64,000 nucleotides of DNA from Agelaius tricolor (lineage: Eukaryota; Chordata; Aves; Passeriformes; Icteridae): NCBI GenBank assembly GCA_023055355.1, contig JALJCS010000015.1:12506501-12570500 (forward strand), written 5' to 3'. Both the position numbers and the translations under genes were made by a program. Below the pieces are notes generated by a model, which saw nothing but the letters and a program-made list of their open reading frames with translations, did not search any database and was not told the origin of the DNA. Shown one piece after another: positions 22,921 through 35,900 of this stretch (positions within the stretch are counted from its first letter, which is position 1; the number at the start of each line of letters is the position of its first letter).

Positions 22921-25900
22921 GCAGTGCCCACCTCTGAAGCACCAAAGAAGGAGCTTGGCTTTCAGAGCCCAGCATGAGCAGGGGCTGCACCGATCCCCAG
23001 CTGCCAGACAGGCTGGGCTCTGTGTGCAGGGGGCTCATCCCTCCCCTGCAGGCAGCACTCAGAGGTTCCCAGGAGAGCATTCCCAGCAGGGGTTGTTAGC
23101 CTTTCCAAGGGTTCAGCCCTCAGGAGGGGTGTGGTGCACACATGGAGGGCCCTGTACAGCTCTGGGGTGTTGGTAGCTTCCAGACTTGCAATGTGGGATG
23201 TTAACCTCAATCAAACAACAAAGGCAGCATCATTTCAATTCCTTCTCAAAGCAAGTGATTTCCCATTTGTTTAAAGGATAAACACAGCATCTGAAACTCT
23301 GTTTGAGGACAGCTTTTCTTATCTTTTATTATTCCTGAATTTCATGGGGAAATTCAGTTTCATTGTTTCTAAAGTTTAGTTTTTTGTTTTTTCTAAAACT
23401 AAACTAAAGTTTAGCTTTCCATTTTTTTCTAGGAGAATCAAGACCAAGTGAAAAGTATCATCTGTAAAAATAAGTCATTACACTGCAATTCAGATATATT
23501 GTTTAATTCATCTCTAAAATTATGTTGCCCCTAACACAGCAGGGAATCTGTAACTGTTATTCATTGGTTTGAAAGATTTTTCCCACTGGAGCAGAGCCTG
23601 GGTGACAAATGGCCAAGAGCTGACCATCAGAAATAAAATAACAAAACAAAATTCACCTCTGCCAAGGCATAGTTTCCCAGGACATCGGGCTTGGCAGGAA
23701 TTCTGCCAGTTCATGGCCAGCATTTCACCAGAGTGAACTTTGGTTTTCAGCACATTCCTGCTTCTCCACGTGTGAAGATCCCACCAGCCTTGTGGGCAAA
23801 GCAGGCTGGAATGGCAGCCTGGCTGTAAAGGTTTCCCACTCATAAAGAGCAGGATCCAGTGCCCATGGCAAGGACAGGAAGAGATCCTTTGGAGAGGACC
23901 ATGACAGGAGCATCCATGTAATAAATGCTTGTAGGAGATGCAATGTGTAATCCTCCATGGGCCATTTCCAGGAGAAAAGGGAGGCAAGGAAGGGCCACAC
24001 TGAGGCAGACAGGACCTCTGCTGCTAAAGACAACTGGAAATTTTGCTGTTCTGCTGGAAAACATATCACAGCTTAAACATTAAAAGACCACAAGAGGACA
24101 CTATGGTGCCGCTTACCTTCAAAGTTTATTTACTTTAGGGAACTTCTGCTTCACTTGTAAAATTATAACTGTATTTGATGCACAGACTGGCCATTTCTAC
24201 AAAAAACCTTGATCTGGTCTTTAGAAACTGAAAAGTTGCTTAGTCTTTGAGATACCATTTCTTTCCTACTCACCCAGGTTCCGCATATTCAAATAAGAAC
24301 AACTATATCAAGGTTTTCTACAACAAACTTGTTAAATGTGGCAGTAATTTTTAGAGTAGAATTAAGATGCTGAAAAAAAAAATACTACTCTGTGGATCAA
24401 TTTTCAGATCAGTTGCATTTTTAGCATGGGTAGATTTGTCATGGTCTATTTAATTTTTAATAAAGGGCTCAGAGAAGAAACTGAGCACAGACCTGGACAA
24501 GATTCTTGAGATGTTGAGTTTATCTACAGGAGGAAACTCAGGAAGATTAATCCAAATCCAAAGCTGTATTACACTTTTACATTTTTTTCAAATGTTTGTA
24601 TTCCAGACTAAAGAGACCTTTTGATTTGTGTGATGAAACTTGTAGTAGCTTCAGTTTTAATCTTACTTAGTTTGATCTTTATTTTGTTTCTCAGCAGCAG
24701 CCCTCAGGGGACCTTGAATTCTTGTTTCCTGGGCTTTATATTTTCCTTTAATTGCAGAATTGACAAAAGAAATGTTTTATGAAAACAGATAGACCAGGTG
24801 CTGAGAAAGGGCTTCAGAGGAAAATATCCATTATATAGAGGAAAGAATCATCTTAATGGAGTTTATAAAACAATCTGGGGAGAAGCAACAGCAAAAGAGC
24901 AGAATTAAGTGCCCTCTCATTGGAGTTCTGATTGTTGGGGCCAGAGCCTTAATTAGAAGCAGCCACATTTTTCTGTTGAAAGATAAATGCTGAACTTTGT
25001 TTACTTAGCTTGTGTTTTTTTCCCCTCCACTATTTGTTGTCTCATGACAGAGAAGCAACTGAACCAAGTCCAATATCTCTGAGTCACAGTTTTTGGAAAG
25101 AGGGGTTTGTTGTTGCTTTTGTTTGCAAACAAAAAAAAAAGTCATAATAAAGTTGTAAATAAACATGAATGTGAGGAACTTTTTCCATTTCTCTGGTGTC
25201 AGAAGATTAAAAAAAGATAATTATAATCCCAGGAAATAACCATTCCCATGTCAAGTTGTTCTATGTAGACGTAAGGCTTCTAGGTAAGATAGCAAGACAA
25301 AAAATGAAGACCAGAAAAAAAAAAAGGAAGGAAAAAAAAGAAAACAATAATTCTTGAACCACTGAATCAAGCCTTCCAGAACAGTCCAAGCAGGGTTATC
25401 CAGGACCACAGTCTGCCCTGGAAATGGTTCAGAAGATCAACTAAAATACTGCTCTGGGTCTGCAAATTGAACCAAACAAATCGTAAGAGCAAATAAAAGC
25501 CACTATTAGTGGGAAGAATCTTCTGGTTATTTAATTCTTTTGTAGTTTAAACATGTTATGTTTTCAGAATTTGAAGCAATTTGATCACTTCCATATGTAT
25601 AAATCCAGAGAAGAGCAAACAGAACTGCTGCTTTCAATAGCAAATGGAACAAATCCAAGTTGCTGCAGTCTCACTCTGGTTTTTCACTCCTCCCCTCCCC
25701 GAACAATGAGCATGGTTAACCCAATCACCGACGCCATCAGTGGGAAACTCATCCCTTAAAGGAGAAAAGTTTTCTGCAAGAGCAGCTCACTGAACCAGCT
25801 TAGACAAACACCAGTGCTCCCTCCGGGAATGGGGACACAGCCTGCAGCCAGGGACAGAGCAGGGCAGCAGGCACAGCTGGCTCTGGCATGAGCTGCTGGG

Positions 25901-28900
25901 GCACTGCTCCTCACCCCACAGCAGCAACAGCTGGCTTGGCAAAGTTGGTTCTGTGGGGCAGGTGCTCACTGAACCTTTGGTGTAAAATCAAAATCAGTTA
26001 ATAAGCTCATATGCATATAGGTGGTTATGTGCACATAGGCACAGTGTTTGGTGACCTGGAAACAGAAATATGCTGGCATGTTGCTTGAGCAACCCAATGA
26101 CATGCACGGAGGAATGTGGGTGTTCAGCAGAGCTGAATAGTTTGTATCCAATGTAAAACATGCAGGAGTCCTTGCATGGCCCAGACAAGTCACCTGCTGG
26201 GTGGAAGTTTGGTACAGGAGCTGAACTGCTCAGATTTAGGTGACAGAACTGTCATGTGTGTCAGACCTGCAGCAGACTTTGGAGGTTTGGTTTCTAGCAT
26301 CACCACTTGCCCAGATGGGACAACTCAGAAGTGAAGTTATTTATTTCAGTGAATGCTACAGTCCATTAGTCAGGAAAAGGAGAGTACTGGGGGAAGGGCC
26401 TGGCACCAGCCTTTTAGAACCAAATCAATAGTCTGCATCAATATTATCCCTGTAGTTCTTGGCTGCTCATATCACATATGTAAAAGCATGAGGCTTTGAT
26501 TGTTCAAGATGACTTCAATTTTGGGTCTTTCGAAAATCAGCCTAAGGTGCTTCATAGTACATAGATTTTGAGATTTACAGAAATACTAATAAATATTTTC
26601 AGAATTCATGTTAGCACAACTCATTATTTAGAAGAGATAAGTCATGACTTGCACTCCTTCATTTGGCAGCCAACAGAGCTTATTACAAAGTTTGCATCTC
26701 AATTACATCTGGTACTTCACTGATACCAGCAGCCATAATAGAATCTGTCAGCTGAACTTGAATGCATTCGAATTACCAATGCAAATGACTGTTATTAATT
26801 GGGGCAGGGCAAAGGCATTCAATTGCAGCATGAATCATCTTCCCATTGGGAGGCAGAAAACAGAGTACAATCATTTTGTGCTTGAGTTGTTACAAATGCA
26901 AAGTTGTGAAGACTACAAGTTGTTCTCAGGGCTGGAGACACTGGCACCAGAGTGAAGGGTCACTAGTTTTTCTGAGAGCAGTCAGAGCTGCACCTTATAT
27001 AGTTTTACTTTTGAAATTAATTTCTAATAAGATGCCTTCCTACCATGCTTCAAGTTGTGTGGTTTTGATCATTTAAGAAAAATAAATTAGCTGCAGATAT
27101 TAAATAAGCTAGATAACATGGATAGTCATTGTTGGGTTTGCCTTCTGATTTTGTTTCTCACAAGCAGTTTATTTGAAGCATTCTGAATTAACCTTGTAAC
27201 TGATAATGGAAAAGGGGCTTTCAGATCAGAAATGTGTGAGAAGTGCTGTGAGGCAGAGGTTATCCTAACCCTGATGCAGGAACCCCACCTGGTTCCCCTT
27301 TTGCCTTGTTCTCTGTGCCAGCTGGAGCAGGGATTTGCTGCAGGTACCACTGTCCTCATGGACTCACTGCAGTGACTCATCCCTTCCCAGGGGCACTTGC
27401 TGGGATGGGTTTAGCAGGATCTGAATTGAGATGAGGCTGACTGCCTACATCCAGGATTAAACCTACTTGGATTTCAAGCAGGGGCTTGAAGGGCAACCCT
27501 TCCCTTTGTTATCCCCCAGAGTCCTCATGTTACTCTGGCCTTCTTTCTGCCACAGGGGTGTGAGGTTCTTTCAGGGTCTCATGGGCCTCTGAACATCTAC
27601 ACTGTTTTGTGAGATTACACCAGTATCCTTACACAATTTTAAACAATACTTTATTGAAATTTCATGTCTCTGTTTTGCCACAAGGTTAGAAATTACTCGT
27701 TGCACAGTCAACAAACAAGTGCAATACATTATAGATACAAAGTCATAGTAAAGTATTTTATGTATCTTTAAGAAACAGAATATATATATTTAGTCTATGC
27801 TGTAGTATGGGAAGGTAAAAAAGTAAAAATGAGCAGGCAGTAAAGTGACAACACGGTATAAAGAAAACTGCTGGAAAGAATAAAGAAACATCTTACATTT
27901 TGTGTAATGAAGCAAATATCAGAGCCCCAGTTCTGAGAAAATAGACCATGTATGGAAGTTTTCCAATGGCTTATGAACCTATTAGAAGAAGTACTGATGG
28001 GAATTAAATGTTTGCCATATTGAATTAATCATTTTACCAGTAAAACGTGTTCTCATTACTGTCAAGCAATATCAGGGAGGCCAGACTTCTGAATCAGTAA
28101 TTCCCCTTTCTACATGAATATCCAGGATCAGTATTTATTGAGAAACTATTCTTTTAAAGTTGGCTTCTGTGCAGCTAGATTGTTTCCCATGATTTGTAAA
28201 GAATTTGGTAATGTACAGAAGTATAATTAGAATATAATTATCGAGGAGACCATCTTATCAAAAAAATTTATGAAACTTAATTTTGACACTATAAAAGAAC
28301 AGGGGCCTTCCATAAACCCTACTTGTACACAGAGTACAGAAATGGATGGTAGGAACAGTCTTGAATTCCTCTAGAAAAAAAATAATTTGCTGTTTTTTCG
28401 TCCTGTTCATGCTCAGCCTTCTCTTGTTGTTAAATACTTTGTGTGTTTACAAATGCTTTCCTTAGATCAATTACAGGGCTTTTATTCCACACCAAGTCTA
28501 AATTCTGTAGATGTCATATCAGTAAATAAAAATTGGTATCATAAAATCACCATTAACAGCAAGTATCATGGGAAAGCATTTGCCAGCAAGCACTGACCAT
28601 ACAAAGATGTGGCGCTGCCATCGTATAATTTCATAATAAATCTCAGTATATTTGACTAAAATGTCAGTTTTGAGCCTAAGAAGAGCAGGCCTATTTCAAT
28701 ATATGCTCTTCTCTGCAACAGGAGCTTCTATCCCCACAAAGCTTGTGTATTTCAAAACATATTCCAAAGGCCAAAACAGCAGATTTAAAATAAAAACATC
28801 TCTGTCTAATCTCATGTCATGACCACTGACCATGGTCTGATTTTAGCCAGCTAGAATAGAAATGAAATAATAAAACATGTTATTGATAAGGATAATTGTT

Positions 28901-29465
28901 TAAATGTCAAAAAGATTTCTACAACCCTCTTACTAGCCAGAATTCCTGCTTTGTCCTGACTTGTTCCCATCATCATGAAAATGCTGCAAACAGTTCTCCT
29001 CAAATTATAGAAAAGTGTCTACAGCATTGCCTGCACCTGAATGTAAGAGATCTGCCTCTACCCTTCAGTAATTGTCCAGTTGCCCACTGTCCTGGTCAGG
29101 GTTCAAAAACAGGAGTTTAGCACTGCAGGATGGGTCTCTAAAGCTAGTTGTAGGCATGCAGTTCAAGCTGGAATGGGCTTGTCATCCTAAAAAACAAAAG
29201 AAAAGCCCAAGCAAACCAGAGAAGCACTTTTCTCCATATGGCAGGGGATGGTCTTCTCTGGGTAAGCCATCAAATATCGATGGAAGTTGTATGATTTAAC
29301 AAGAAGCAATATTTGAAAACTACTTGGCAAGAAGCAATATTTGAAAACTGCTTGGCACAGATGTCTTAATCATAATCTCTAGTTCCTGTGTGAAACTGCT
29401 GGTTCTGGACTCCAGTCTTTATTCCACAATATGAGTACCAAAACCATGCATTGAGTATTACAGAA
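22921..29465. other. Intergenic between SLC12A4 promoter region and DPEP2-like 3' end
   Basis: No coding exon was recognised. There is a GC-richer block at about 22.92-23.2 kb, and a minus-strand open frame of about 155 codons lies at 23,520-23,987 with no family resemblance. An AT-rich inverted repeat sits at about 23,370-23,415. A 28-bp tandem duplication sits at 29,300-29,355. Confidence 0.6.
29300..29355. repeat. 28-bp tandem duplication
   Basis: Two head-to-tail copies of a segment beginning CAAGAAGCAATATTTG differ at a single base (TAC versus TGC). Confidence 0.93.
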
Positions 29466-29471
29466 TTTATT
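29466..29471 (-). terminator. DPEP2: Candidate polyadenylation signal of DPEP2-like
   Basis: TTTATT on the plus strand gives AATAAA on the minus strand about 245 bp past the DPEP2-like stop codon. Its distance and strand fit, but no cleavage site can be confirmed. Confidence 0.4.
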
Positions 29472-29716
29472 CTTTAAATGTGAATATTTTCCGTTAACAA
29501 TGTTGGTCCTGGTCCAGCCAAGGTGATACAGAATTGATCAGTTGAAATTCTAAACACTTTTGCTACATCATTTATAATTTACATGACTTTTCTAATATGC
29601 AGATGAATTTATAGAAATCATGCTTAAAATTTATTATAGTCTTCTGCTAACAAATCACAGAAAGATAAGTAGCTGCATTGCAGAGTATTCCAAAAATCTG
29701 TCTAGACTCCATAATC

Positions 29717-29902
29717 TTATGATACAAAATACAGCATTAAAGATGATACAAGTGTCAGACTGATAGGTTGTGCCACAGAAGGAAATCCAAAGGACTTGGA
29801 TGGCTGAGGCTGAGGCTTACGTAGGTCTAGGCGACAGGAATGTTTTGCTTCTTGCAGAATTTCACTTTCACCTACGCCCATGACTTCAAAAGTGTTCCGC
29901 AC
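29717..29902 (-). CDS. DPEP2: DPEP2-like exon 10 (C-terminus, GPI signal)
   Basis: Encodes 61 residues after acceptor TTTTTGTAG, including HSCRLD, where the family has a conserved Cys, and ending in a hydrophobic tail ([14 protein letters not shown]) typical of a GPI-attachment signal, then TGA/TAA-type stop at 29717-29719. Confidence 0.85.
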   Translation of the reverse strand: MRNTFEVMGVGESEILQEAKHSCRLDLRKPQPQPSKSFGFPSVAQPISLTLVSSLMLYFVS

Positions 29903-32900
29903 CTACAAAAATTCAAAAGGTTGTCCCTGAAAGCCAGACTGGCACAACAGCAAAAAGCTTTATGCAGCTAGCAAATTCAATGCTATTTACCCAACTCTAG
30001 CTTGCAAAACCAACATCTGAGTGTGAGGAAATCAATATCATTATTCTGCTATTTGCATTCCTATGAAGCACTTCCCAGAATTCAGCACATTACAGGCAAG
30101 AGTCACAGATCTGGCTGCTCTTTGTCTTGGCTCTCTCCACATATGGAGAAAACAAACTCATGAACTTTCTTCCCTGAAAGGAGCTCTCAAGAGCTTCTCA
30201 CTCTCAAGACAGAACTTCAACATCTCTAATTTAGAAGGGAAAAAACATTACTAAATCCCACAGATAGGTTAAGAGTGTCAATTTGAACCTCTTCATAATG
30301 TCAGTCTGCCACACAATGAGGTCAGCATTATGGAGATATTTTGGCAGGTTAACTGGAATAATTCAAATTTCACTAATTTCAGTTCATCCAACATGCCCGA
30401 AAAAGACAAGTGGAAGAAAGGTCACTGTGAAATATCTGTTGTCTATAAGGCTTTGTGTGTAATATCTACTTACCTATCCCTGTCAATAAAAGTAGGAGGC
30501 AAGCAGTCTGGAAGTTTCAGCAGAGGCATTTGTAAAAGTTACCATTGAGGGGGCCCTGCACTTATCCAGTCTCCTTCCCTCCTGTCCTCCCTCATCCTTC
30601 TGGATTAAAATTTACAATTTATACTTAAAGCTCATTGAGATTTAGTTGTTATGTTTATGGCTTGTTAGTGGCATGGCCATGGCAGAAGCCTTTTGAACAG
30701 CAGCCCAATCCCATGACAAGAATTAAATTGATTTGTAGGAGTCAACATTCCTTGCTGCCCCAGCGAGCACGGCCAGGCTGTGATGCTGGTACATCCGCAG
30801 CTTCTCCAAACCATGAAGTGATTCCATTTAGAAGTCACTGATGTGTGTTTATCAGATTACTGCAGAGAGAAAAACTTGCAAAGAGCTTTGTCTGCTCTCT
30901 CTCGTTTTCCTTTATGCTGCTAACGCTCTCTTGCCATCTTGGTTTCTTTCCCAGCGTTTGGATTTACTGAATTAGTTGCTTACATTCCCTCTCTCATTGA
31001 ACAAAAAAACCTCTCCAAAACAAAACACATAAAATGGGGAAAAAAACCAAAGAAAAAAACCCACCCAAAAATAAGCAACAAAACACCAACAGCTCATCTT
31101 TCCCTCTTGGTAAGGATCAAGATTCAGTTTGGATTTTAATCTTACATTTTCTACTTCCCTGAAGACACGGAGAAAGTTCTCCCTTAAGACTCCTTTCAGT
31201 TCAGTTTCATTCCATCCTCTTCTAAGAAGTTCCTCTATCAAAGAAGGGTATTTAGAGACATCTTCCAATCCCTCAGGAAAGCTGTTGGCAAGAATCACAC
31301 AAGAACATTCAACACACATCACTGACAAATTGGAGAAAAAGGGTTTTAATAAGTCTTTTGCACATATTGACTTTTGAAGTGAGCTGACTTTGGACCCAAT
31401 TCTTCCTCTGGGAATTCAGCTGACAAACAGAAACAGGACTGGGACACAACAAAAGTGTTTTTCTTCTCATAGGACCCAATAAACAGAACACAACTGGAAT
31501 GAAGATGCTCTTCTATAGAGGCAAAATGAGAGCATAGGAGGATATAAGAACAAAAGGGGAAAAAATAACCAGAAATTCATGTATATGGTAATCCACACTT
31601 TCCATCAGAACTTCAGAGCAAGAGGAAACAGCTGCATCACAGATGAAGTTGGGGCAATCCACTCGTGTAACTGAGAACAAAAGGAAACCTACAAACACAT
31701 GAGGAGCTCTGGAGTTGCAGACAATTTTGTGAACTCTGTTGTTTACTAACTATTTACAAAAACATACCCCAATTAGAATAATAATATTAGTTTGAATTGA
31801 GCCAATTGTTTAGGCAGTGGAAAGAAACCTATTCAGAGCCCTCTACTGAAGAAATTACAAAAAGGCAAAACTGATCTATGCCTTGTGCTAATTCTTGTCA
31901 GAATAAAAAGAATTTAGAAGTAAAAAGGCTGCAAAACCTGCATCAAACAGCTGTTTTAAATTGTATTTCCATGAGACTTTGATGTTGTTTTGAGACAACT
32001 AACATTTCTGTTACTCTTCTGTCCCATGAAGGTCTGGTGATAAGCATATCTCAAAAAATCAGTGGCAGCACTAGCAGGAATTAGGACCTTAACAACTCCA
32101 CCACCAATTTAACTGATGGTCTCTGAGAAAGTCATGATAAAATGTGTCTTTTTGTTGCAAACTGTGTTTTTAATTTGAAAATAACCGTTTCAGAGCTATG
32201 ATCTCATGGCAGCTGACACAACAGGTTTGTGTTTGTACTTTACAGATGAGGGCCTGACTCTGACTTTCATTCCCAAGCAGGCCTGACTCCAGGAGAAAAA
32301 GAAAAAAGAAAAAGGAGGTAATGATTTAACAGAAAGATAAAAAGAAAAAAAAAGTTTAAGGTTACAGCAGCAAATGCCACCCAATCTCCATTTGTTTCCT
32401 GAGCTGTAAGTGCAGTGGTCCAGCAGTGAGGAGAGGTTTTGTGGTAGGCTGCTCACCAGGCTCTCTCTGCTTGCTTCAAACACTTCCCAAAAGCAGCAGT
32501 GGTTTCACAGCACCAAAACTCTTTGGGCTTTCGCCAAGGAGAGTGGAGGAAAGAGTTTTGCAGCTTCTCTCTAGACTGAACCATTTACCATATAAAGGTT
32601 GAGGCAGCTTTTCTGCCATTCATCAGTGGCTTTTGGAGAAAAACAGCCTCTATCACTGGTTTTGTGTGCCCAAATCACCACCTAGAACACATGGCTTCAG
32701 AGTTCAGAGGGCATGAGGATCCATCTGTAGCACTGCTTCATGCAGTTCTAAAAAATAATTATTGTGCCCCTCTTTGATAAAACTTTGGTTAGTGCTCATT
32801 ACAAGACAATCTGATACCACTTTTTTTTTAGTCTGCCTTCTTTTTTACCCTTAAATGAAACAAAACCCACATAATTTAAGGAGCAGATGTCAACGTTTGT

Positions 32901-35900
32901 ACAACTTTACTCACCGTTCCACTCCATCATAGTCAGCACCAATTCCTATTGATTCTGAGCCTGCAATTTTCTTTATATGGTCAAAATGATCTGAAAGAAA
33001 ATATCAAGAAAAAAAAATCTAAGCACCTAGCAAAAAAAGAAATATTACAGTTCACACATATTGGCACTGGGTAACAGCTCTCCTTAATCGTGGGTTCTTG
33101 ATCAAATCCTTTTTAAAAAAGTCCAAAGACACCCCATCAGGCAGCAACCTTCAAAATAACAGCTACACTGATGAAATGCAAATGAGGAAAGAGACCTGAT
33201 CATCACAGGGCATTCATTCCTAACAAGCAGCCCAATTATACCAATAGAATTTTCATTATCCATTACACAGCTATGCTTCCCACTCTTAATTACATAGGCT
33301 TAAGGTGCTTTCCAGAAAGTAACAACTACTTTGAGATTAATGGTTGCTGGCTCTGTTTGTGAGCATCGTGTCCTCCAGCTACACACACATCTTGTACCTC
33401 TTGTTATTGTTTAATGAGAATTAGCTCAGAAAGTACCTAGAGCTGGGCTAAGGTGTGGATGGAATAAACAAGCAGTGTAATTTACACAGCCTTGAAAACG
33501 ATGCATGCCCCAGGATATTCACAGAATTTATACAAATTTGTAGAACCCATAAAAACTAAAGTATGCAAACATCAAACCTGCAAGGGTAGAAATATTAACA
33601 ACTTTTCTGCCACAGGCCAGTACATCTGCATTGAAAGTCACCATGATAATTCCCTTGTTCTTTTTCTGAAAGATATGAAGAGACAGGTGGTGCGTGAACA
33701 CTCGTGCCCTGCAAACTTCGTGGGCAACTTATGTAGAATCTTCTACACCCATCCACCAGTGAGAACAGCAACACTAAGTCAAAGTTCAGAAGGCAACACA
33801 AGGCTTTGCCTCTCTGTCCTTTCCCCTGGGTTCATTTTACTTTCATGTAGACAGAATCAGCAGAAGTGCAGTGACTACATCAAACAAACAACCGGAATTT
33901 CAAAGTATTTGCAAACACTTCATTTTTGTAGTCAAAGGCTAAACACAACCCAAAGAAAATGACTCAGAAGAAATTGTAAGCTGCTGCTCAAGGATCTGCT
34001 TCTAAATCAAATTCAGGGATGAGGAGGTGGAAAGTAAACATCATGATCTGAATGCAGGTTTGCTGCAGCCCATGCAAACATTGCCATTAAAACGAAAAAA
34101 CAAAACCCCCGAGAAGTAAAGCCAACAAATTCCTTCCTCCAAAAACAAACCCAAGAACATATCGCTCACCAGTTGTTGGAGGATATCATCAGGAACATTT
34201 CTTGAGTGTTTACAAACAGAAAATGCTGCCGAGTGGCTGAGAATTACTGGTGCTTTTGAGATGTTGAGTGCAGCTTTTACAGTGGAGTATGAGGTGTGAG
34301 ATAAATCTATCAGCATACCCAGGCGATTCATCTCCTTTACCACTTCCTAAAACAGATGTACAGACAACAGTGTCAGTATTAAGTTTCCTGAAAGGAAGCT
34401 GTTTGGCTGGTATATGGAAACAGATAGATTAATTCTGCAGTTGTCAGCTAGTCACAAACATGCTGTGCCTCTATTGGTTGCTAGGTACCTATTGATTCAT
34501 TAGTGATTTATTCACTCAAAATTAGCCAGCTTGCTCAAAACTTAGAAAACTTAATCAATCTAAAATAAGTCATTGGAAGTGTTATTCACATCTTACTGCT
34601 CGCACATACGAATTCATACATCTAATCTGTATTTAAACAATTGTAATTAAATCTAACACTTCTTTTACCCTAAGAAGCATCACAGGGAATTTGGTTTGAC
34701 TAAATCCTGGTCACCTCCTAACTATCAAGAACTATCAAGTAATTAATTTTTGATGTCAGTTTGCTTTTGAGAAGATAAGGCCAGAAGTTGTTAGTTGCAT
34801 GACAGATTGCCCCGATTAGCATTTGAAAGAGATCCTTACTTGGCCAAATGCAGTCAGACCAATAACACTAGGATAAAAGTTGTGTATTCCTTTAGATGAT
34901 GATTCAGACCTTAAAAAGGGGAGTGAGGGAGAAGAAACATTTTATTATTCTGGAGAATACAGTATCAGCCGCTGAAAACTCTTGCACTACACAAGAGAAA
35001 AATTACTACAATGTCACATAGCCCCACAAATGTGGGGATAATGAGCTACATAATAGGAATCTTGTTCAGGCAGTGCTTTTTATGTTCATAACTGCTCTGA
35101 GGTTCACTAAGGTTGATTTTTGTGAAGGAATTTAAGACAATCAGATTGTCAAGTGCCTGAGTTATGATCATAATAAGCACTACATAATGGATGTAGTCTC
35201 CCACCGTATACATAGAAAACTATTTATCCCCAAAACCTATCACCTTGAATTGGTTCAAAGTCTTTCACAGGATAAGTTTATGTCTGAATCCATGGTTCTC
35301 CCATCATGCAGCTGCCACTCCTTTGCATTAGACAGTCACACAAAAATATGCACAATAGTTACCAAGGAGTGTTGCAGGTGTGTGTTAGAGTCATGTAACG
35401 AACACCCAAGTCATAGTACATCCTCAGTGCTGCCAGGCTGCTGTCAATGGAGTGGCCACCTTCTATTCCAATCAAACATGCAATCCTTCTACTGTCAGAG
35501 ATACCTGGAAAACACAGAGGGAGATGATTCCAAAGTAATTCCATGACAGATAAGAAGCCAGCAGTAGCAAGCAGCAAATGTCTGTGTAAATTGCAGGCAA
35601 TAATAAAGACATTTTCATAGAATTGGAGCTTACAGAGTACATGTTTATATGGCAAATTTTTTCATGACTGTAATAGACCAGGGCTGTGCACAGTCAATGG
35701 CTGTGGTTCAGAGGAAATGTTGAAGTTACTCTTTAAAGCAGGACAACTTGTCTGCTTGCATCTCTCTGAACACACCTCCTGCAATCACATTTAAAAAAAT
35801 TCCTTTACAAGAAGGAGCTTCACCTTGGGAAGTCATCACAAGTTCCAGCTCTTCATAGCTGTTACACATCCTCTTGACAACATCAATTTGCTCTAAGGTC

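Noticed and set aside
33492..33962. Plus-strand open frame of 156 codons
   Set aside because: It lies antisense to DPEP2-like exon 7 and its introns and shows no family resemblance.
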